Assembly: GCF_019469165.1 (NCBI RefSeq)
Contig: NZ_CP048263.1
Coordinates: 1 to 64,000, forward strand
Direction: 5' to 3'
Length of the DNA stretch: 64,000 bases
Origin: Gilliamella sp. ESL0443
GTDB lineage: Bacteria > Pseudomonadota > Gammaproteobacteria > Enterobacterales > Orbaceae
In this document: one piece after another, positions 8,438 to 16,913 of the stretch
Numbering within the stretch: the stretch's first letter is position 1
How the letters are laid out: each line of letters begins with the position of its first letter
Notes under the pieces: model-generated
Databases searched by the model: none
Seen by the model: only the letters and a program-made list of their open reading frames with translations
Told to the model about the DNA's origin: nothing
Position numbers and translations under genes: made by a program

Positions 8438-10681
8438 ATGAAAAAAATATTAACTTCAATACTTTGTCTGTCTTCGCTTTATGTTAGCGCAGCTTCTGCA
8501 CAAGAGTGGAAAGCGATAGCTTTTGGCCAATCGACTGACTTAAATTTTGCCTCACTTATCAAGCCTGAAAAAGTGGGAACTAATAATGCATGGATTGCTG
8601 GTCAAAAAGATTATTTAGTTCCAAATCAACCTTATCAATTACCGTCAGATTTCTATTTAGAGAGTCGTGGCGGTAAAATTGCTAACTCGCATGATGGAAT
8701 GGTGGTTTTTTATACTCAATTACCCGTTAATCAAACTTTTACTTTAGAAAGTGATGTTACCTTAGAGCAAATAGGACCTGAAGTGGATGGAAAAACGCCT
8801 GCCGCTCAAGAAGCGGTGGGTTTATTTGCTCGTGATACTATTGGCGTAGCTAGAAGTGATCCTCAGCCGGCTGGTTATGAGGAGTTTCCAAATGCTTCAA
8901 ATGTAATAATGAATGCATTGATTACTCAAAATCAAAAAAATGATAATTTAGTAAAAGTAACCGGCTTAGTACGTGATGGTGTAAAAAAAGCATGGGGTAA
9001 TGAAGGCATATCAATTGAGAAAGTTGGTTATGTTGAAAATGTTAATTATGTTGATGTTAAAAGTATGCATTTAACAATGACCAGAACGGCAGATCAATTT
9101 ATCTTATCGATGAAAAATAATGCGACTGGTGAAGAGAAACAGTGGGCAACCAATGATTATTCAGGATTCTTAAATCAACAAGATAACAAAAATATTTATG
9201 TCGGCTTTTTTGCTTCTAGAAACGCAAAAGTTGAGTTCAAAAATTCTAAATTAACCCTCAGTGATATAACGGTTGATTATGATAAATTACCCGCTAAACC
9301 TGAGGTAATTGTTGATGTTAAACCAACGTTAATTTTATCATCACCGAATGATGTATATAGTAAAAATTATACATTACAATTTTTCCCAAATACTTCAGGT
9401 ACCGTATTTGTTAAAGAAATTAATAAAACGTTGAATGCGGAAGTTGGTAAGTTATTACAATTTCCAGCTCAGCTAAAAGATGGAACTAATACCTTTACTG
9501 TTGAGTTTACTGATAATGCTAAAAATAATACTCAAATTTTTACAATTAATCTAAATAAATCATCGATTGAAAATTTATCTAATATTATTGTTTCGCCAGA
9601 AGGTAAAAAGGATAATAAAGGTACCAAACAATCACCGGCTGATTTCGAAACGGCTGTTAATAGCGTTGAACCGGGCGGTGTTATTCATTTGATGGATGGT
9701 TATTATGACGGCATAACTCTTCCGGCTCAATTAAGTGGATTACCCGGTAAATTAAAAACCATACAAGCCATTAATAAGCATAAAGCGATTTTTACTAACA
9801 CTACGTTTAATTTAGATAGCAACTATTGGGCTATTAAGCAGGTTATCTTTGATGGAAATATTGATGATAAAGATAATAAACCAGCTTATTTAAGAGTTTC
9901 GGGCAGTCATAATGTAATTGATCAAGTTATTACACGTAATAATAGTGATACAGGTTTGGCTATCTCAGCTAAAAAGAAAAATCAAAATCGAATTTATTGG
10001 CCATCTTATAACCTAATTCTTAACTCTGATTCTTATAATAATATGGATAAATCAGGTAAAAATGCTGATGGTTTTGCCGCTAAATTGGGTGTTGGTAAAG
10101 GGAATGTATTTAGAGGGTGTATTGCCCATAATAATACTGATGATGGTTTCGATCTTTATAACAAGATTGAAGATGGCCCAAATGATCCGGTATTAATTGA
10201 TAGTTCTGTTACATATTCAAACGGTTTTCCTTTTTCAAAACCCAATATTGCTAAAGGAAGTATAGGTAATGGCTTTAAATTAGGAGCAGAAGGTCAACCG
10301 GTAAATCATAAAATTATCAATTCAATTTCCTTAAATAATAATATGGATGGCTTTACTGATAATTTTAATACTGGTTCTTATATCATGAAGAATAATCTTT
10401 CGATCAATAGTGCGAGGTATAATTATATTTTACGCGCTAATCCTTATGAATTTATAAAACCAGTGGTCATTTTTGAACACAACTATTCTATTCGTGATAG
10501 CTGGCAATCAGCGATAAAAGATTCATTTGGACCACAGATTAAAAGTAAAGATTTTAAATCTGTAACCAGCAATCAATTATGGAAAGGAAATAGTGACTTT
10601 AAAATCACTCGAGATAAAAACGGTAATATAGTGTTACCAAAAGAGCTAAAAACGCTAATCGAAAAAAATAAAGTTAAATAA
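8438..10681 (+). CDS. Exported PL9 exopolygalacturonate lyase (PelX-like)
   Basis: A 747-aa protein. The signal peptide (to about 22) is followed by a region of about 260 aa with a lectin-like beta-sandwich character, an Ig-like stretch (about 295-380), then a PL9 parallel beta-helix from about 382. PL9 landmarks are NADGFAAKLGVG near 541, DDGFDLY near 568 with Ca-binding acidic residues, and GNGFKLG near 609 with the probable catalytic Lys. Dickeya PelX, a periplasmic exo-lyase releasing unsaturated digalacturonate, has this length and an N-terminal extension. AGGA at 8428-8431 six bases before the ATG at 8438 decides the start over an upstream ATG at 8423. Last gene of its operon. Confidence 0.85.
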   Translation: MKKILTSILCLSSLYVSAASAQEWKAIAFGQSTDLNFASLIKPEKVGTNNAWIAGQKDYLVPNQPYQLPSDFYLESRGGKIANSHDGMVVFYTQLPVNQTFTLESDVTLEQIGPEVDGKTPAAQEAVGLFARDTIGVARSDPQPAGYEEFPNASNVIMNALITQNQKNDNLVKVTGLVRDGVKKAWGNEGISIEKVGYVENVNYVDVKSMHLTMTRTADQFILSMKNNATGEEKQWATNDYSGFLNQQDNKNIYVGFFASRNAKVEFKNSKLTLSDITVDYDKLPAKPEVIVDVKPTLILSSPNDVYSKNYTLQFFPNTSGTVFVKEINKTLNAEVGKLLQFPAQLKDGTNTFTVEFTDNAKNNTQIFTINLNKSSIENLSNIIVSPEGKKDNKGTKQSPADFETAVNSVEPGGVIHLMDGYYDGITLPAQLSGLPGKLKTIQAINKHKAIFTNTTFNLDSNYWAIKQVIFDGNIDDKDNKPAYLRVSGSHNVIDQVITRNNSDTGLAISAKKKNQNRIYWPSYNLILNSDSYNNMDKSGKNADGFAAKLGVGKGNVFRGCIAHNNTDDGFDLYNKIEDGPNDPVLIDSSVTYSNGFPFSKPNIAKGSIGNGFKLGAEGQPVNHKIINSISLNNNMDGFTDNFNTGSYIMKNNLSINSARYNYILRANPYEFIKPVVIFEHNYSIRDSWQSAIKDSFGPQIKSKDFKSVTSNQLWKGNSDFKITRDKNGNIVLPKELKTLIEKNKVK

Positions 10682-10691
10682 TTAAAATAAT

Positions 10692-10727
10692 AAAGTGCTA
10701 GTCTAGTAAGATTTAGCACTTTTAATC
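10692..10727 (+). terminator. Rho-independent terminator of the porin-lyase operon
   Basis: A 9-bp stem (AAAGTGCTA at 10692-10700 with TAGCACTTT at 10714-10722) and a T-rich tail, 11 bases after the PL9 lyase stop. Confidence 0.7.
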
Positions 10728-10846
10728 TTTTCAATCAGCAATCTCATTCCTCCATTTTTAAATTAAATCGGTTTAATCATTTGTTAATGAAAAATACATT
10801 AGAATTTATTCTATTAAGTTAGAAACGATTAAAAATAGTGAATTGA

Positions 10847-10874
10847 GCCATTTCACCAGTTAAGTTGAAATGGC
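10847..10874. other. Perfect hairpin in the convergent intergenic region
   Basis: GCCATTTCA (10847-10855) pairs with TGAAATGGC (10866-10874). It sits just after the end of the minus-strand isomerase gene and is a candidate terminator for it, but no strong U-run follows on that strand. Confidence 0.4.
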
Positions 10875-10904
10875 ACAAAATTGAAGGATGTAGTAAACTC
10901 TAAA

Positions 10905-11540
10905 TTAAGCTAGTAAGCTTTTGATGTAATTGGTTATTTCAGGATCTTGACTATTTTCAAATAAACATTTTTGGAAACGCTCACCTCTGATCGCATCTTT
11001 AAGTAATGATTGATCAATTGACTTCAATGCTTCAATTAAACTTTTTCCTGCTGCATTTTTCATATCATTTAAAATTACAGCATTAGCATTTTGAGATTCA
11101 CGACGCTCAGGTGGATAACCTAATCCTTTTTCGCCATCAAATGCTTTTTCAAAAATATAACGAGCATTGAGTTCTGCACCCCAACCAAAGCCTTTAGCAA
11201 AAGCAAGTGATAACGCATTACCGTTATTTACTTGTGCAAATAAATAAGCATCAGTAGGTTCAATACAATAACCACAGTTAACACCTGGGAATGCATTTAA
11301 CGCCATTAATGCGCCTTGCCCTGTACCACATCCCGTGATAACAAAATCAACGGCTTTACTGTTTAATAAAATAGCGCTAATAATACCTAAATGAACATAA
11401 GTTAATTTTTTATCATTGTCGCCATCCATGCCAACGTTAAAAACAGTATGTCCGTATTTCTCAGTTGCGTTTTTTAATTCATTTAAAATAATTGGATTTT
11501 TAGCAGCTTGGCTAAATTCGTTCATTAGTGCTATTTTCAT
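10905..11540 (-). CDS. RpiB/LacA/LacB-family isomerase, probable DhuI-type 5-keto-4-deoxyuronate isomerase
   Basis: A 211-aa RpiB/LacAB-family sugar isomerase with the phosphate-loop-like ITGCGTGQGALM near residues 68-79. It is longer than E. coli RpiB (about 150 aa), as in the subfamily that contains streptococcal DhuI. DhuI converts the 4-deoxy-5-keto-uronate from unsaturated uronates into the substrate of DhuD, the job done by KduI in enteric bacteria. It is divergent from ogl, and the DhuD-like SDR lies two genes away. No kduI is visible in the window. A good ribosome-binding site (AGAGGA) precedes the ATG. The isomerase reaction is inferred from subfamily and context. Confidence 0.72.
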   Translation of the reverse strand: MKIALMNEFSQAAKNPIILNELKNATEKYGHTVFNVGMDGDNDKKLTYVHLGIISAILLNSKAVDFVITGCGTGQGALMALNAFPGVNCGYCIEPTDAYLFAQVNNGNALSLAFAKGFGWGAELNARYIFEKAFDGEKGLGYPPERRESQNANAVILNDMKNAAGKSLIEALKSIDQSLLKDAIRGERFQKCLFENSQDPEITNYIKSLLA

Positions 11541-11642
11541 GATTTTCCTCTATTTTGATAGAAATAATAACTAATTGCATATTAGTACATTTCGTTTTCA
11601 TTATAATCCTACCCAAAAATATATCAATTTTTTTAACTAAAA

Positions 11643-11657
11643 TAAAACGATGTTTTA
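11643..11657. promoter_or_regulatory. KdgR-like operator between dhuI-like gene and ogl
   Basis: TAAAACGATGTTTTA has perfectly symmetric six-base arms and matches the remembered KdgR consensus at 11 of 15 positions. It lies in the divergent promoter region, 15 bases before a perfect CRP site. Confidence 0.6.
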
Positions 11658-11672
11658 ATAAATTTATTGCAA

Positions 11673-11688
11673 TGTGATGAAAGTCACA
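11673..11688 (+). promoter_or_regulatory. CRP site upstream of ogl
   Basis: TGTGATGAAAGTCACA carries both perfect half-sites TGTGA-N6-TCACA. A TATATT hexamer at 11713-11718 lies at a suitable distance to be a -10 element activated from this position. This implies catabolite control of the intracellular part of the pathway. Confidence 0.75.
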
Positions 11689-11772
11689 AAAACGTCTTAA
11701 TTTTTATATTACTATATTTAATAAATGAAAGTCTTTTAAACATTTAATTATATTTATATTCAGGGAGTTCAT

Positions 11773-12945
11773 ATGGCTAAGGGGAATATCGTAAGGCTAT
11801 CATATTCATCATTTACAGATGAAGATTCAAAAAATGAAATTATTCGGTTAACGCCAGAAGGTATTTTATGCCACCGTAATTATTTTTATCAAAAATGTTT
11901 TACCAATGATGGTCAAAAATTACTTTTTGCTGGTGAATTTGATACTCATCGTAACTATTATTTACTCGATATTGAAAAACAAACAGCAAAACAACTTACT
12001 GAAGGACCTGGCGATAATACTTTCGGCGGTTTTTTATCACCAGATGACAAATTTTTATACTATGTTAAAAATGAACGTAACTTACAACAAGTTAATCTTG
12101 AAACATTAGAAGAAAAAAATGTTTATACTGTTCCCGATGAATGGGTTGGTTACGGCACATGGGTTGCTAATAGTGATTGTAATGAAATTGTTGGAATTGA
12201 AATTGATAAAAAAGATTGGACGCCACTTACCGATTGGACAATATTTAAAGCATTTTATGATAAAAATCCACACTGCCGTTTAATCAAGATTGATATTGAA
12301 ACCGGTGTAGCTAAAACAGTTATTGATCAGAATGTATGGTTAGGTCACCCAATTTTTAGACCTTTTGATGATAAAACTATCGCATTTTGCCATGAAGGTC
12401 CTCATGATTTAGTTGATGCAAGAATTTGGTTGGTTGATCGTGATGGTAAAAATGAAAGAAAAGCGCATGATAATTTACCTGGTGAAAGTTGCACTCATGA
12501 ATTTTGGGTTCCAGATGGTTCTGGATTAGCTTATGTATCTTATATGAAAGGGCAACAAGAACGATATATTCGTCTTTATAATCCGGTAACTGATGAAGAT
12601 AAAGAAATCATGGAGATGCCAGCTTGTTCGCACTTAATGAGTAATTTTGATGGCACACTTTATATTGGTGATGGAACAGGCAGTCCTGTAGATGTAATTG
12701 ATACAAGTGGCTATAAAATTGAAAATGATCCATGGCTTTATATTTTAGCACCTAAAACAAAAACAGCTCATAAGTTGGTTAAGCATAATAGTACATGGCG
12801 AGTTTTAGATGGTGATCGTCAAGTTACTCACCCTCATCCATCATTTTCACCTGATAATAAATACGTTTTATATTCATGTGATGCACAAGATGAACCTGCA
12901 CTTTATTTAACCAAAGTGCCAGCTAACATATTAGAAGAAATGTGA
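11773..12945 (+). CDS. ogl: Oligogalacturonate lyase (PL22)
   Basis: Cytoplasmic Mn-dependent lyase that splits short oligogalacturonides, especially unsaturated digalacturonate, into unsaturated monomers. It has 390 aa, no signal peptide and a seven-bladed propeller pattern. The four metal ligands described for Yersinia Ogl fall at the same numbers here: His287 in CSHLMSN, and Gln350, His353 and His355 in QVTHPHP. AGGGAG lies just upstream of the ATG. The DhuD-like gene follows 41 bases later. KdgR- and CRP-like sites lie upstream. Confidence 0.92.
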   Translation: MAKGNIVRLSYSSFTDEDSKNEIIRLTPEGILCHRNYFYQKCFTNDGQKLLFAGEFDTHRNYYLLDIEKQTAKQLTEGPGDNTFGGFLSPDDKFLYYVKNERNLQQVNLETLEEKNVYTVPDEWVGYGTWVANSDCNEIVGIEIDKKDWTPLTDWTIFKAFYDKNPHCRLIKIDIETGVAKTVIDQNVWLGHPIFRPFDDKTIAFCHEGPHDLVDARIWLVDRDGKNERKAHDNLPGESCTHEFWVPDGSGLAYVSYMKGQQERYIRLYNPVTDEDKEIMEMPACSHLMSNFDGTLYIGDGTGSPVDVIDTSGYKIENDPWLYILAPKTKTAHKLVKHNSTWRVLDGDRQVTHPHPSFSPDNKYVLYSCDAQDEPALYLTKVPANILEEM

Positions 12946-12986
12946 TAGACCTTTTGTCTATCATAACTATAACGGAGAATATAATT

Positions 12987-13787
12987 ATGTCGATTTTAAA
13001 TAAATTTTCACTCAACAATAAAATAGCGCTGGTAACGGGCGCTTCTTATGGCATCGGTTTTGAGATAGCAAAATCATTAGCCGGTGCCGGAGCGAAAATC
13101 GTATTTAATGATGTCGTGCCTGAAAATTTACAAAAAGGACTTGATGCTTATAAAGCAGCTGGTATTGATGCCCATGGCTATCTATTTGATATTACGGATG
13201 AAGCTGCTGTTGAAAAATCGATTGCTCAAATTGAAAAAGAACATGGTGTGATTGATATTTTAGTCAACAATGCTGGTATTATTCAACGCAAATCAATGCT
13301 TGAAACAAGTGCGGCTGATTATCGTAAAATTATTGATATCGACTTAACAGGTCAATTTATTATGGCAAAAGCAGTCCTTCCTTCAATGATCAAAAAAGGA
13401 AGTGGCAAAATTATCAACATCTGTTCAATGATGAGTGAACTTGGTCGTGAAACGGTTGTTGGTTATGCATCGGCTAAAGGTGGTTTAAAAATGTTAACCA
13501 AAAATATCTGTTCTGAATTTGGTCATGCCAATATTCAATGTAACGGTATTGGTCCAGGTTATATTGCCACTCCTCAAACTGCGCCATTACGTGAAAAACA
13601 AGCAGATGGTTCTCGTCACCCATTTGATCAGTTCATTATTGCTAAAACACCGGCAGGGCGATGGGGGACTCCTGATGATTTAGCTGGTGCAGCCGTATTT
13701 TTAGCATCGGAAGCATCAAATTTTGTGAACGGCCATATTCTTTATGTTGATGGTGGTATTTTAGCTTATATCGGTAAACAACCTTAA
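12987..13787 (+). CDS. SDR oxidoreductase, probable DhuD/KduD-type dehydrogenase
   Basis: A 266-aa classical short-chain dehydrogenase: TGASYGIG cofactor motif near 17-24, NNAG, catalytic Ser in ICSMMSE, and YASAK (YxxxK). The C-terminal half, for example IQCNGIGPGYIATPQTAPLR and FVNGHILYVDGGILAYIGKQ, resembles streptococcal proteins long annotated gluconate 5-dehydrogenase; the enzyme from streptococcal uronate clusters was later shown to be DhuD. The reaction would be reduction of the 2,5-diketo-3-deoxygluconate to KDG. The start at 12987 follows GGAG at 12974-12977; a longer reading from 12942 overlaps the ogl stop and lacks a site. Gluconate 5-dehydrogenase activity is the alternative. 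Confidence 0.78.
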   Translation: MSILNKFSLNNKIALVTGASYGIGFEIAKSLAGAGAKIVFNDVVPENLQKGLDAYKAAGIDAHGYLFDITDEAAVEKSIAQIEKEHGVIDILVNNAGIIQRKSMLETSAADYRKIIDIDLTGQFIMAKAVLPSMIKKGSGKIINICSMMSELGRETVVGYASAKGGLKMLTKNICSEFGHANIQCNGIGPGYIATPQTAPLREKQADGSRHPFDQFIIAKTPAGRWGTPDDLAGAAVFLASEASNFVNGHILYVDGGILAYIGKQP

Positions 13788-13816
13788 TAAAATAAGGTTA
13801 AAAATTAGATAATTTA

Positions 13817-13863
13817 AGAGATAATAAAATAAAAGGATGTTATTTATTATCTCTGTTTTTTTT
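13817..13863 (+). terminator. Strong intrinsic terminator between the SDR gene and kdgF
   Basis: A perfect 12-bp stem (13817-13828 with 13843-13854), a 14-base loop, then G and eight T. It should end most ogl-dhuD transcripts before kdgF. Confidence 0.85.
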
Positions 13864-13883
13864 ATAAATTTAGGAGTAATGTC

Positions 13884-14204
13884 ATGTTTTGTTTTAATTC
13901 AGATATTGAATTAATTGATTTAGGAAATGGGGTTAAACGTAAAATTTTAGCTCATGATGGTAATATGATGGCGGTTGAAGTTCATTTTGAAACTGGCGCA
14001 ATTGGTGCGATGCATCATCATCCACATGAACAACTAACCTATGTTTTGTCTGGTGAATTTGAATTTACTATCGGTGATGAGACTAAGATTGTTCGTGCTG
14101 GTGATACATTATATAAAAAACCCAATATTGAACATGGTTGTGTTTGCAAACAAGCTGGCGTTTTGCTTGATATGTTTACTCCTCAAAGATTAGATTTTTT
14201 ATAA
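13884..14204 (+). CDS. kdgF: KdgF cupin, unsaturated galacturonate ring-opening protein
   Basis: KdgF speeds conversion of cyclic 4,5-unsaturated galacturonate to its linear ketonized form, the substrate of the following isomerase. It is a 106-aa single cupin with metal-binding motif 1 HHHPHEQLTYVLSG (His46, His48 and Gln50 likely ligands) and motif 2 around His84 in NIEHGC. Length and context match. GGAG (13873-13876) precedes the ATG. It is separated from the SDR gene by a strong terminator and followed by kdgR. Confidence 0.88.
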   Translation: MFCFNSDIELIDLGNGVKRKILAHDGNMMAVEVHFETGAIGAMHHHPHEQLTYVLSGEFEFTIGDETKIVRAGDTLYKKPNIEHGCVCKQAGVLLDMFTPQRLDFL

Positions 14205-14315
14205 AATAGCTAGTTCATTATTAATTATGATATACTTTCGATAATTTTGATTTGTTCTAGTTGATCACTTAATAATAGAATAATGACTAATTTTTAGTAA
14301 GGAGATGTGCTAATA

Positions 14316-15110
14316 ATGAATGATAGCTCACCAGAATCGGTTGCTTCGGTTTTAAAAGTTTTCGGAATTTTAGAAGCTTTATCCGAATCTAAAGACATTG
14401 CTATATCAGAATTATCGCAAAAAGTAATGATGCCCAAAAGCACTGCCTACCGTTTTTTACAAACCATGAAATCATTAGGTTATGTTAATCAAGAAGAAGA
14501 TTCAGATAAATATTCTCTTAATTTAAAATTACTTGATTTAGGCAACCGTGTACTTTATCACCAAAACTTTTTAGCTATTGCTGATTTAGAAATGAGAAAG
14601 CTAAGGGATAAAACTAAAGAAACGATCCACTTAGCTGTTCGTGAAGGTGACCAAATTATTTATATTAATAAAGTGGCATCAGAACAATATAGTCTTTGTT
14701 TAACTTCTAAAATTGGTAATCAAGCAACTGTACATGCCAGTGGTTTAGGTAAGGTTTTATTGGCTTGGTTAGATGATGAAAGCAAAAAAAGCTTAGTAAA
14801 CGGCATTAATTTTGTTCGATACACACCTAAAACAATTACCAGTAAAGAGGCATTTTTTGCTGAACTTGATGAAGTTAAACGTTTAGGGTATGGCAAAGAT
14901 GATGAAGAATCAGAGCTTGGTTTACGTTGTTTTGCTGTGCCAATTTATAATCGTTTAGGTAATATTATTGCAGCTTTAAGTTTATCAACCTCTATCTTTA
15001 GATGTAATACAGCAGAAGATGAAGCTAAACTTGTCGGTGAAATTAGCCAAGCTGCCGCTAAAATATCTGAATTAATTGGTTATAATAAGCAATCAAAATT
15101 ATCAAATTAA
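14316..15110 (+). CDS. kdgR: IclR-family repressor KdgR
   Basis: Transcriptional repressor of pectin-catabolism genes, released by KDG. It has 264 aa: a winged helix-turn-helix at about 10-75 (IAISELSQKVMMPKSTAYRF) and a C-terminal IclR effector domain (IHLAVREGDQIIYINKV; HASGLGKVLLAW; FAVPIYNRLGNIIAALSLS). AAGGAG at 14299-14304 lies 11 bases before the ATG at 14316; a GTG at 14307 is too close to it. Three KdgR-like boxes in the island are the predicted targets. No box is seen before its own gene. Confidence 0.85.
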   Translation: MNDSSPESVASVLKVFGILEALSESKDIAISELSQKVMMPKSTAYRFLQTMKSLGYVNQEEDSDKYSLNLKLLDLGNRVLYHQNFLAIADLEMRKLRDKTKETIHLAVREGDQIIYINKVASEQYSLCLTSKIGNQATVHASGLGKVLLAWLDDESKKSLVNGINFVRYTPKTITSKEAFFAELDEVKRLGYGKDDEESELGLRCFAVPIYNRLGNIIAALSLSTSIFRCNTAEDEAKLVGEISQAAAKISELIGYNKQSKLSN

Positions 15111-15116
15111 AGGTTA

Positions 15117-16223
15117 TTATTGATAAATAACTCCTAAGCTTACCGCTTGGTTTGCTCCAGTTACTTCTGGAATATTAGATGGAATATTATTCATCCTACA
15201 ATATGCAAGCCAAGCGAAAGCAATCGCTTCCATATCGTCACTGTTTACCCCTTTCACATCTGTGGTCAAAACTTCCCATTTTGGTAATAATGCTGAAAAT
15301 CGTTTCATTATCAGAGGATTTTTTGCCCCTCCGCCACAAACTAGCAATTGACAAGGTAAATGAGCATTTATTAATAATTTATTAATCTCATGAGCAACAG
15401 TGGTAGCAGTAAATTCAACGAGTGTTGCTTGAATATCTTGAGCGTTTAGATTGAAGTTACTGAGTTTTTGGTTAAGCCAAGTTAAGTTAAATAATTCTCT
15501 ACCAGTACTTTTTGGGGCTGGTAGTTGAAAATAATTTTCATCACATAACGTATTTAATAAACTTTGATCAACTTTTCCTAATTTAGCCCATAAGCCGTCT
15601 TTATCATAGTTTTTCCCTAGATTTTTATTTATCCAACTATCAAGTAAAACATTGCCTGGCCCAGTGTCATAACCAATTACAGGTTGGCCTGGTATTAGAA
15701 CGGAAATATTGCTAATACCACCAATATTTAAAACAACACAATTAATTGACGGATTTAAGAATATCGCTTTGTGAAAAGCCGGAACTAATGGTGCTCCTTG
15801 GCCACCATAAGCCATATCTTTACGACGAAAATCAGCAATTGTTGTAATGCCTGTTTTAGCAGCAATGATATTGGCATCACCAATTTGCATAGTAAAGGGA
15901 TGTTGGCTATTAGGAGAATGATAAATAGTTTGCCCATGGCAACCAATGGCTTTAACTTGTTTTTTATCAATATGATTTTGCTTTATAAACTGATCAATGC
16001 TTATTGCGTAAAGCATACCAAGCTGGTGATCAAGCTCACCGAGCGCTTGTAATGTAGTTTGCTTACTATTACAAAGCGTTAATAATTGACTTTTAATTTC
16101 AGTTGGCATTGGGTAGCAATCACTAGCAATCGAAGTAATATTCCCATCAGTAATATCAACTAATGCAATATCAACACCATCCATACTGGTACCTGACATT
16201 ACGCCAATGTATAAATTTTGCAT
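15117..16223 (-). CDS. anmK: Anhydro-N-acetylmuramic acid kinase
   Basis: Recycles peptidoglycan by phosphorylating and opening 1,6-anhydroMurNAc to MurNAc-6-phosphate in the cytoplasm. It has 368 aa. The N-terminal motif GVMSGTSMDGVD, GCHGQTIYH, the ADFRRKDMAYGGQGAPLVP block and GYDTGPGN are diagnostic. The start at 16223 follows AAGGA seven bases upstream; a 395-aa reading would overlap tsaC. It begins four bases after the tsaC stop, so the pair is probably one transcript. Convergent with kdgR. Confidence 0.93.
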   Translation of the reverse strand: MQNLYIGVMSGTSMDGVDIALVDITDGNITSIASDCYPMPTEIKSQLLTLCNSKQTTLQALGELDHQLGMLYAISIDQFIKQNHIDKKQVKAIGCHGQTIYHSPNSQHPFTMQIGDANIIAAKTGITTIADFRRKDMAYGGQGAPLVPAFHKAIFLNPSINCVVLNIGGISNISVLIPGQPVIGYDTGPGNVLLDSWINKNLGKNYDKDGLWAKLGKVDQSLLNTLCDENYFQLPAPKSTGRELFNLTWLNQKLSNFNLNAQDIQATLVEFTATTVAHEINKLLINAHLPCQLLVCGGGAKNPLIMKRFSALLPKWEVLTTDVKGVNSDDMEAIAFAWLAYCRMNNIPSNIPEVTGANQAVSLGVIYQ

Positions 16224-16227
16224 AATA

Positions 16228-16791
16228 TTATCCTTGTCGAATGATAGTACCAGTTTGGACATCCCGGATGATTGATGGTTGTGAACGCTCACCGGTTTTA
16301 CCATCTAAAATTGGAAAAAATTGACCAAATTGGTTTGCAACTTCTATTGCTGTTTTACAAGATTGATGACCAGAAAGGTTGGCACTTGTCGAAACTAATG
16401 GCTTACCAAATAAATCACAAAGTTTACATACTAATGGATGATCAGTAACGCGAACGGCGATAGAATGATATTTTCCGCTCAAAAAATTTGGTGTATTAAT
16501 ATTTTTCGGAAAAACCCAAGTATTAGGACCGGGCCAACTATCAATAGCCATCTGTTTTTGAACTTGAGTCAAAGCCGATTGATCAATATAAGGGATCAGT
16601 TGTTCATAGTGACTCGCAATTAAAATTAAACCTTTTTCAACTGAACGTTGTTTTAATTTTAACAATTTAAAAACTGCTGATTCACAATCGGGATCACAAC
16701 CTAAACCAAAAACAGCTTCAGTTGGATAAGCAACCACTTCACCTTTTTTTAATAATGAATTGATTTCTAAAAGACTTAATAAGTTTGCCAT
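16228..16791 (-). CDS. tsaC: Threonylcarbamoyl-AMP synthase TsaC (YrdC)
   Basis: Makes threonylcarbamoyl-AMP from threonine, bicarbonate and ATP, the first step of the t6A37 modification of ANN-decoding tRNAs. The 187-aa protein follows E. coli Tsa[40 protein letters not shown] and [10 protein letters not shown] start at the ATG at 16791; a TTG at 16812 would add seven residues and neither has a clear Shine-Dalgarno. Its partner tsaE lies about 500 bases away on the other strand. Confidence 0.92.
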   Translation of the reverse strand: MANLLSLLEINSLLKKGEVVAYPTEAVFGLGCDPDCESAVFKLLKLKQRSVEKGLILIASHYEQLIPYIDQSALTQVQKQMAIDSWPGPNTWVFPKNINTPNFLSGKYHSIAVRVTDHPLVCKLCDLFGKPLVSTSANLSGHQSCKTAIEVANQFGQFFPILDGKTGERSQPSIIRDVQTGTIIRQG

Positions 16792-16913
16792 TAAATTTTG
16801 TATGTTTACCAACTATTGTTAAAAATTATATTAAACTGAGGTAAGCCTATTTGCAAATTGAAGATGGTAGCAGTGATATTAAGATAAATACCGGTTTAAG
16901 ATAATTAGTCAAA

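Noticed and set aside
11726-11738. Possible further KdgR box (TGAAAGTCTTTTA) before ogl
   Set aside because: The half-site spacing is three bases rather than five and symmetry is poor.
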